Shown: in pieces, positions 61,234-64,000 of the stretch
Layout of the letters: the number at the start of each line of letters is the position of its first letter
Numbering within the stretch: position 1 is the stretch's first letter
NCBI GenBank assembly: GCA_003339645.1
Contig: QNUV01000021.1
Coordinates: 1,054,001 to 1,118,000 of the forward strand
DNA length: 64,000 nucleotides
Source of the DNA: Microbacterium arborescens
GTDB lineage: Bacteria; Actinomycetota; Actinomycetes; Actinomycetales; Microbacteriaceae
Direction: 5' to 3'
The notes under the pieces: generated by a model
The model's input: only the letters and a program-made list of their open reading frames with translations
Told to the model about the DNA's origin: nothing
Databases searched by the model: none
Program-made: the position numbers and the translations under genes

Positions 61234-62033
61234 ACCCCGGCGTCCGCTGGCTCGTCGGCCGCCGCCTTCGCCCGACCACGCCCGGGCTTGGTCTCGGGTG
61301 CGAGAGCCCGCAGTCGCTCGGCGACGAGCATCGGCGGGTTGCCCGCCTGGACGGCGAGCATCCCCTCGGTCACGAGCGTCATGCGGTCGACCTCGATCTC
61401 GGCGAGGCGCTGCAGCCGCGTGCCGATCGGCAGCCAGATGAAGTTCGCCGACAGCAGGCCCCACAGGGTCGCGACGAACGCGGCGGCGATGAGGGGCCCG
61501 AGCTGGTCGGGCTTGTCGAGGTACTCGAGCACGTGGGTGAGCGAGACGACCGTGCCGACGATGCCGACCGTCGGGGCGTACCCGCCGAGGGCGGAGTAGA
61601 AGCGCGAGGCCGTGCGGCGCTCCGCGGCGACGGTGGCGACGCGGTCCTCGAGCACGACCCGCAGGTCTTCGGCATCCGTTCCGTCGGCGATGCTCTGCAG
61701 GGCGTGGCGCAGCAGCGGATCCTTCTCGTCGGCCACGGCGCTCTCGAGGGCGAGCAGACCCTCGGCGCGTGCCTTCTCGGCGTAGCCCACGACGGTGTCG
61801 ATGAGCGCCTCGGTCGATCCCTTGATGCCGACGAAGGCCCGCGGCAGGGCGCGCACCGCCCCCGCGGCATCGCGCAGCGTGCCGCCGGCGATGCCGATCG
61901 CGATCGTCGCGCCGAAGACCAGCACCATGGGCGCAGGCAGCAGCAGGGCGTTGAGGCTGGCACCCTCGAGCTGGATCATCGCCCACAGGCCGCCGAACGC
62001 CAGCAGGATGCCGATGAGGAGTGACGGGTCCAT
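61230..62033 (-). CDS. motA: Flagellar motor stator protein MotA
   Basis: A 267-residue protein with four membrane helices; the first two at the N-terminus (LLIGILLAFGGLWAMIQL, PAPMVLVFGATIAIGIAGG), the last two flanking GYAPTVGIVGTVVSLTHVLEYL and AFVATLWGLLSANFIWLPI. The cytoplasmic loop between holds charged residues that contact FliG (RHALQSIADGTDAEDL...). It makes the ion channel with MotB. Its start overlaps the flbD stop. Confidence 0.95.
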   Translation of the reverse strand: MDPSLLIGILLAFGGLWAMIQLEGASLNALLLPAPMVLVFGATIAIGIAGGTLRDAAGAVRALPRAFVGIKGSTEALIDTVVGYAEKARAEGLLALESAVADEKDPLLRHALQSIADGTDAEDLRVVLEDRVATVAAERRTASRFYSALGGYAPTVGIVGTVVSLTHVLEYLDKPDQLGPLIAAAFVATLWGLLSANFIWLPIGTRLQRLAEIEVDRMTLVTEGMLAVQAGNPPMLVAERLRALAPETKPGRGRAKAAADEPADAGV

Positions 62034-62296
62034 CAGCGCTCGCCCTCCGGTGCGATGGCCGGTGCGGTGGCCGATGCGGGCGCGGTGGCGGATGCCGCGG
62101 CATGGCCGAGGGCCGTCGCGAGCACGCGAGCCCGGAACTCGACGATGCTCTGGATGACGGCATCCATCGTCTCGGCAACCACGAACGTCGCCCCATCGAC
62201 CAGCGTGAGCGTCGTGTCGGGGCTCGCCTGGATGCGTTCGACGAGGTCGGGGTTCACGGCGAACCGGTGACGGTTCAGTCGTGTCAGAACGATCAT
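62033..62296 (-). CDS. flbD: FlbD-family flagellar protein
   Basis: An 87-residue protein. The first 65 residues match the small FlbD family of Gram-positive flagellar operons (MIVLTRLNRHRFAVNPDLVERIQASPDTTLTLVDGATFVV), which lies typically between flgE and motA, as here. A 20-residue Ala/Thr/Pro tail follows. This is not the proteobacterial FlbD sigma-54 activator. Function unknown. Confidence 0.92.
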   Translation of the reverse strand: MIVLTRLNRHRFAVNPDLVERIQASPDTTLTLVDGATFVVAETMDAVIQSIVEFRARVLATALGHAAASATAPASATAPAIAPEGER

Positions 62297-62400
62297 GTCG
62301 CCCTTCTCGTCGGTCGGCGCGCGGGGGAACGAGCTGTCGCGGGTACGACGGCTCCGAGGGGACTGTCGGCAGGACGCGGCGGTCGGTTAGCGTTGCGCCC

Positions 62401-63030
62401 GTGTCAGCGTCGTCGCCGCAGCCCCCGTTCTTCCGCCCCGTCGAGCCGCGGGAGATCCCCGACGACGACCACCCGCCCCTCGACATGCCGGCATGGATGG
62501 GGCCGCCCTGGCACGTCGCCCCCGTGATCGTGGCGCTCGACCGAGAGGTGGGCCGCTCGCCCGACACGGTCGTGTCGCTGGAACTCGTGCGGGTGTACCG
62601 CGAGGGTGTCGTGCTGCGGCTGGCAGTGCGCGTGGCCGAGACCGGCCGGCTCGCGCGGCAGCGGATCTGGGGGTACCTCGATCGTGCGCACGGCCGGGGG
62701 CAGCTCGATGACCGGTTCGATCCGACGGGCCTGCGCTGGGGCGTCCGCTTCGCCGACGGGCGGACGATCACGACGCAGGACGATTCGCCGTGGGCGCGCG
62801 GCGACGTGACCGACGCGCAGGTCGAGGGGCCGGTGCTCGAGGGGCTCGGTCGGCCGCAGGGTCACGCCGACAGCTGGGCGCGCGAGTTCTGGGTCTGGCC
62901 GACACCCCCGGTGCCGACGTTCGAGGTCGGCGTCGAGTGGCCGGCCCGCGGCATCCCCGAGACGGTGACGGCGCTCGACGCCGCTGCGCTTCGCAACGCA
63001 GCTGCGCGAGCGCACCCGCTGTGGCCCTGA
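62401..63030 (+). CDS. Hypothetical protein, plus-strand insert in the flagellar cluster
   Basis: About 209 residues with no signal or membrane segment. A Pro-rich N-terminus (PPFFRPVEPREIPDDDHPPLDMPAWMGPPWHVAPV) leads into a beta-rich domain (VVSLELVRVYREGVVLRLAVRVAE) and a Trp-rich C-terminal part ending PLWP. It resembles small unnamed proteins of Microbacteriaceae. GTG start. It is the only gene read against the flagellar direction between flbD and flgE, and is therefore probably independent. Confidence 0.75.
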   Translation: MSASSPQPPFFRPVEPREIPDDDHPPLDMPAWMGPPWHVAPVIVALDREVGRSPDTVVSLELVRVYREGVVLRLAVRVAETGRLARQRIWGYLDRAHGRGQLDDRFDPTGLRWGVRFADGRTITTQDDSPWARGDVTDAQVEGPVLEGLGRPQGHADSWAREFWVWPTPPVPTFEVGVEWPARGIPETVTALDAAALRNAAARAHPLWP

Positions 63031-63042
63031 CCGGCCGCGCGC

Positions 63043-63118
63043 GCAGCTCCTCAGAAACCGGCGCGCTCGGTGCCGCGCGGGCCGCGAGGCCGAACCCGCA
63101 GGAAATCTGAGGAGTTGC
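63043..63118. terminator. Palindrome between the hypothetical gene and flgE
   Basis: Inverted repeat GCAGCTCCTCAGA (63043-63055) and TCTGAGGAGTTGC (63106-63118), 12 of 13 bases, separated by a 50-base GC-rich loop. It lies between convergent genes, so a bidirectional terminator is likely; the well-kept CTCCTCAG arms also look like a dispersed palindromic repeat. Its span happens to be 76 bases, but it shares no sequence with the other 76-bp family. Confidence 0.6.
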
Positions 63119-63133
63119 GGGCCGCGCCCGCGC

Positions 63134-64000
63134 TCAGCGCTTGAGGTTGGTCAGCTCCTGCAGCACCTCGTCGCTCGTGGTGATGATGCGGGCGTTCGCC
63201 TGGAATCCGCGCTGCGCGACGATGAGGTTCGTGAACTCCTGCGAGAGGTCGACGTTCGACATCTCCAGCGCCCCGCTGACGAGCCCGCCGCGGTCGTCGG
63301 TGCCCGCCGTGCCGACGTCGGCCGCGCCCGAGTTGGCGCCGGCGCGGTACTGCGACGACCCGGCCTTCTCGAGCCCCTCGGGATTGTCGAAGGATGCGAG
63401 GGCGATCTGAGCGAGCACCGATGTCGCTCCGTTGCTGAAGGCGCCGACGAGGCTGCCGTCGGCCGACAGCGTGTACGACACGAGGCTTCCGGGCGCGCGC
63501 CCGTCCTGACCGCCGAGCTTGACGGTGCTGAGGTCGGCGTAGCCGGTGATGGCCGAGAGGTCGACCGCGACCCCACCCGAGGTGATCGTCGCGGGCGTCG
63601 TCGTCAGGCGTCCGTCGGTGAAGGCGAGCTGCGTCGTCGCGGTGCCGTCGGTGACGTCCCAGCCGCCCGCGGTGCGGGTGAAGGTGAGTGCGAGCTGGCG
63701 GGACTCGCCCTGAGCGTCGTAGACGGTGACGTCGCGGACGAGCTTCTCACCGACCGCGGAGCCCGAGGGCAGGTTGCCCGTCACCGCGGCGGTCGTCGTC
63801 GCGCGCCCGGGCGAGGTGGCGCCCACCGGAAGCGCGATGTTGCCGACCGGTCCGCCGGTCGGCACGACACCGTCGACGGCGCTCCAGCCCTGCACGAGCG
63901 CGCCGTCCTTCGTGGTCAGTCGACCCGCGGAGTCGAAGCCGAACGAGCCGTTGCGCGTGTACAGCGTCTCGGCGCCGTTTCGGACGACGAAGAAGCCGTC
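63134..64000 (-). CDS. flgE: Flagellar hook protein FlgE (3' part, truncated by the window edge)
   Basis: The C-terminal 288 residues of the hook protein; the 5' part lies beyond the window. The visible part begins DGFFVVRNGAETLYTRNGSFGFDSAGRL, the standard flagellar rod/hook core, and ends with the hook signature GGLVSGALEMSNVDLSQEFTNLIVAQRGFQANARIITTSDEVLQELTNLKR. The middle is the FlgE-type variable beta domain. It is the most upstream flagellar gene seen, transcribed toward flbD. Confidence 0.93.
   Translation of the reverse strand, partial: DGFFVVRNGAETLYTRNGSFGFDSAGRLTTKDGALVQGWSAVDGVVPTGGPVGNIALPVGATSPGRATTTAAVTGNLPSGSAVGEKLVRDVTVYDAQGESRQLALTFTRTAGGWDVTDGTATTQLAFTDGRLTTTPATITSGGVAVDLSAITGYADLSTVKLGGQDGRAPGSLVSYTLSADGSLVGAFSNGATSVLAQIALASFDNPEGLEKAGSSQYRAGANSGAADVGTAGTDDRGGLVSGALEMSNVDLSQEFTNLIVAQRGFQANARIITTSDEVLQELTNLKR

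Noticed and set aside
60125-61279. Repeat protein translated from the minus strand of the hairpin array (WQNLPHPEL-type repeats)
   Set aside because: The frame runs antisense to fixed hairpin DNA, starts inside motB in another frame and has no ribosome site; the peptide repeat is a by-product of the DNA repeat.

Overview
The window looks like chromosomal DNA of a high-GC actinobacterium, most likely a member of the Microbacteriaceae close to Microbacterium. This is inferred from codon use, frequent GTG starts, the DUF222/HNH, DUF4287, DUF3140 and DUF1990 families, LAxTG-like cell-wall anchoring, and an actinobacterial flagellar cluster. No taxonomic search was run. No rRNA, tRNA, transposase or CRISPR array was seen, and base composition is even throughout.

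Layout: (1) 0.1-1.4 kb, amino-acid permease. (2) 1.4-9.9 kb, a polysaccharide/uronate-type locus: an IclR regulator divergent from two sugar ABC permeases, a solute-binding lipoprotein, an FAD oxidoreductase and a surface alginate-lyase-family protein; there is no ATPase. (3) 10-25 kb, housekeeping and hypothetical genes: alcohol dehydrogenase, ACR3-like transporter, intradiol dioxygenase lipoprotein, DUF222/HNH protein, purB with a low-molecular-weight phosphatase, a two-gene WXG-like/hydrolase pair and a HisC-like aminotransferase. (4) 24.9-34.4 kb, an oligosaccharide locus: LacI regulator, Opp/Dpp-type ABC importer, intracellular GH144-like glycosidase, and a divergent GH13 enzyme. (5) 35.3-38.8 kb, E1-alpha/E1-beta/E2 of a 2-oxo acid dehydrogenase. 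(6) 40.0-51.6 kb, an eight-gene operon divergent from a GntR regulator: ribose-type ABC importer, LsrF-like aldolase, GlpD-like dehydrogenase, LyxK/EryA-like kinase and an aldolase/short-chain dehydrogenase fusion. It appears to be a full uptake and catabolic route for an unidentified polyol or sugar. (7) 51.6-52.6 kb, a zinc-type metal-binding lipoprotein. (8) 52.7-64 kb, flagellar export, motor and hook genes in the order flgE(partial)-flbD-motA-motB-fliMNOPQR-flhB-flhA-csrA, all on the minus strand.

Two repeat families stand out. One is a palindromic element of exactly 76 bp in five copies; four of these form two pairs, each pair flanking one small minus-strand gene. The other is a tandem hairpin repeat (49-bp core, about 83-bp period), four units inside the motor operon at 60.1-60.4 kb and two inverted units at 24.65-24.78 kb. 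A strong G-quadruplex motif adjoins the 60-kb array. Clear palindromic operators lie in front of the IclR, LacI and GntR loci, so each sugar locus appears to be locally controlled.
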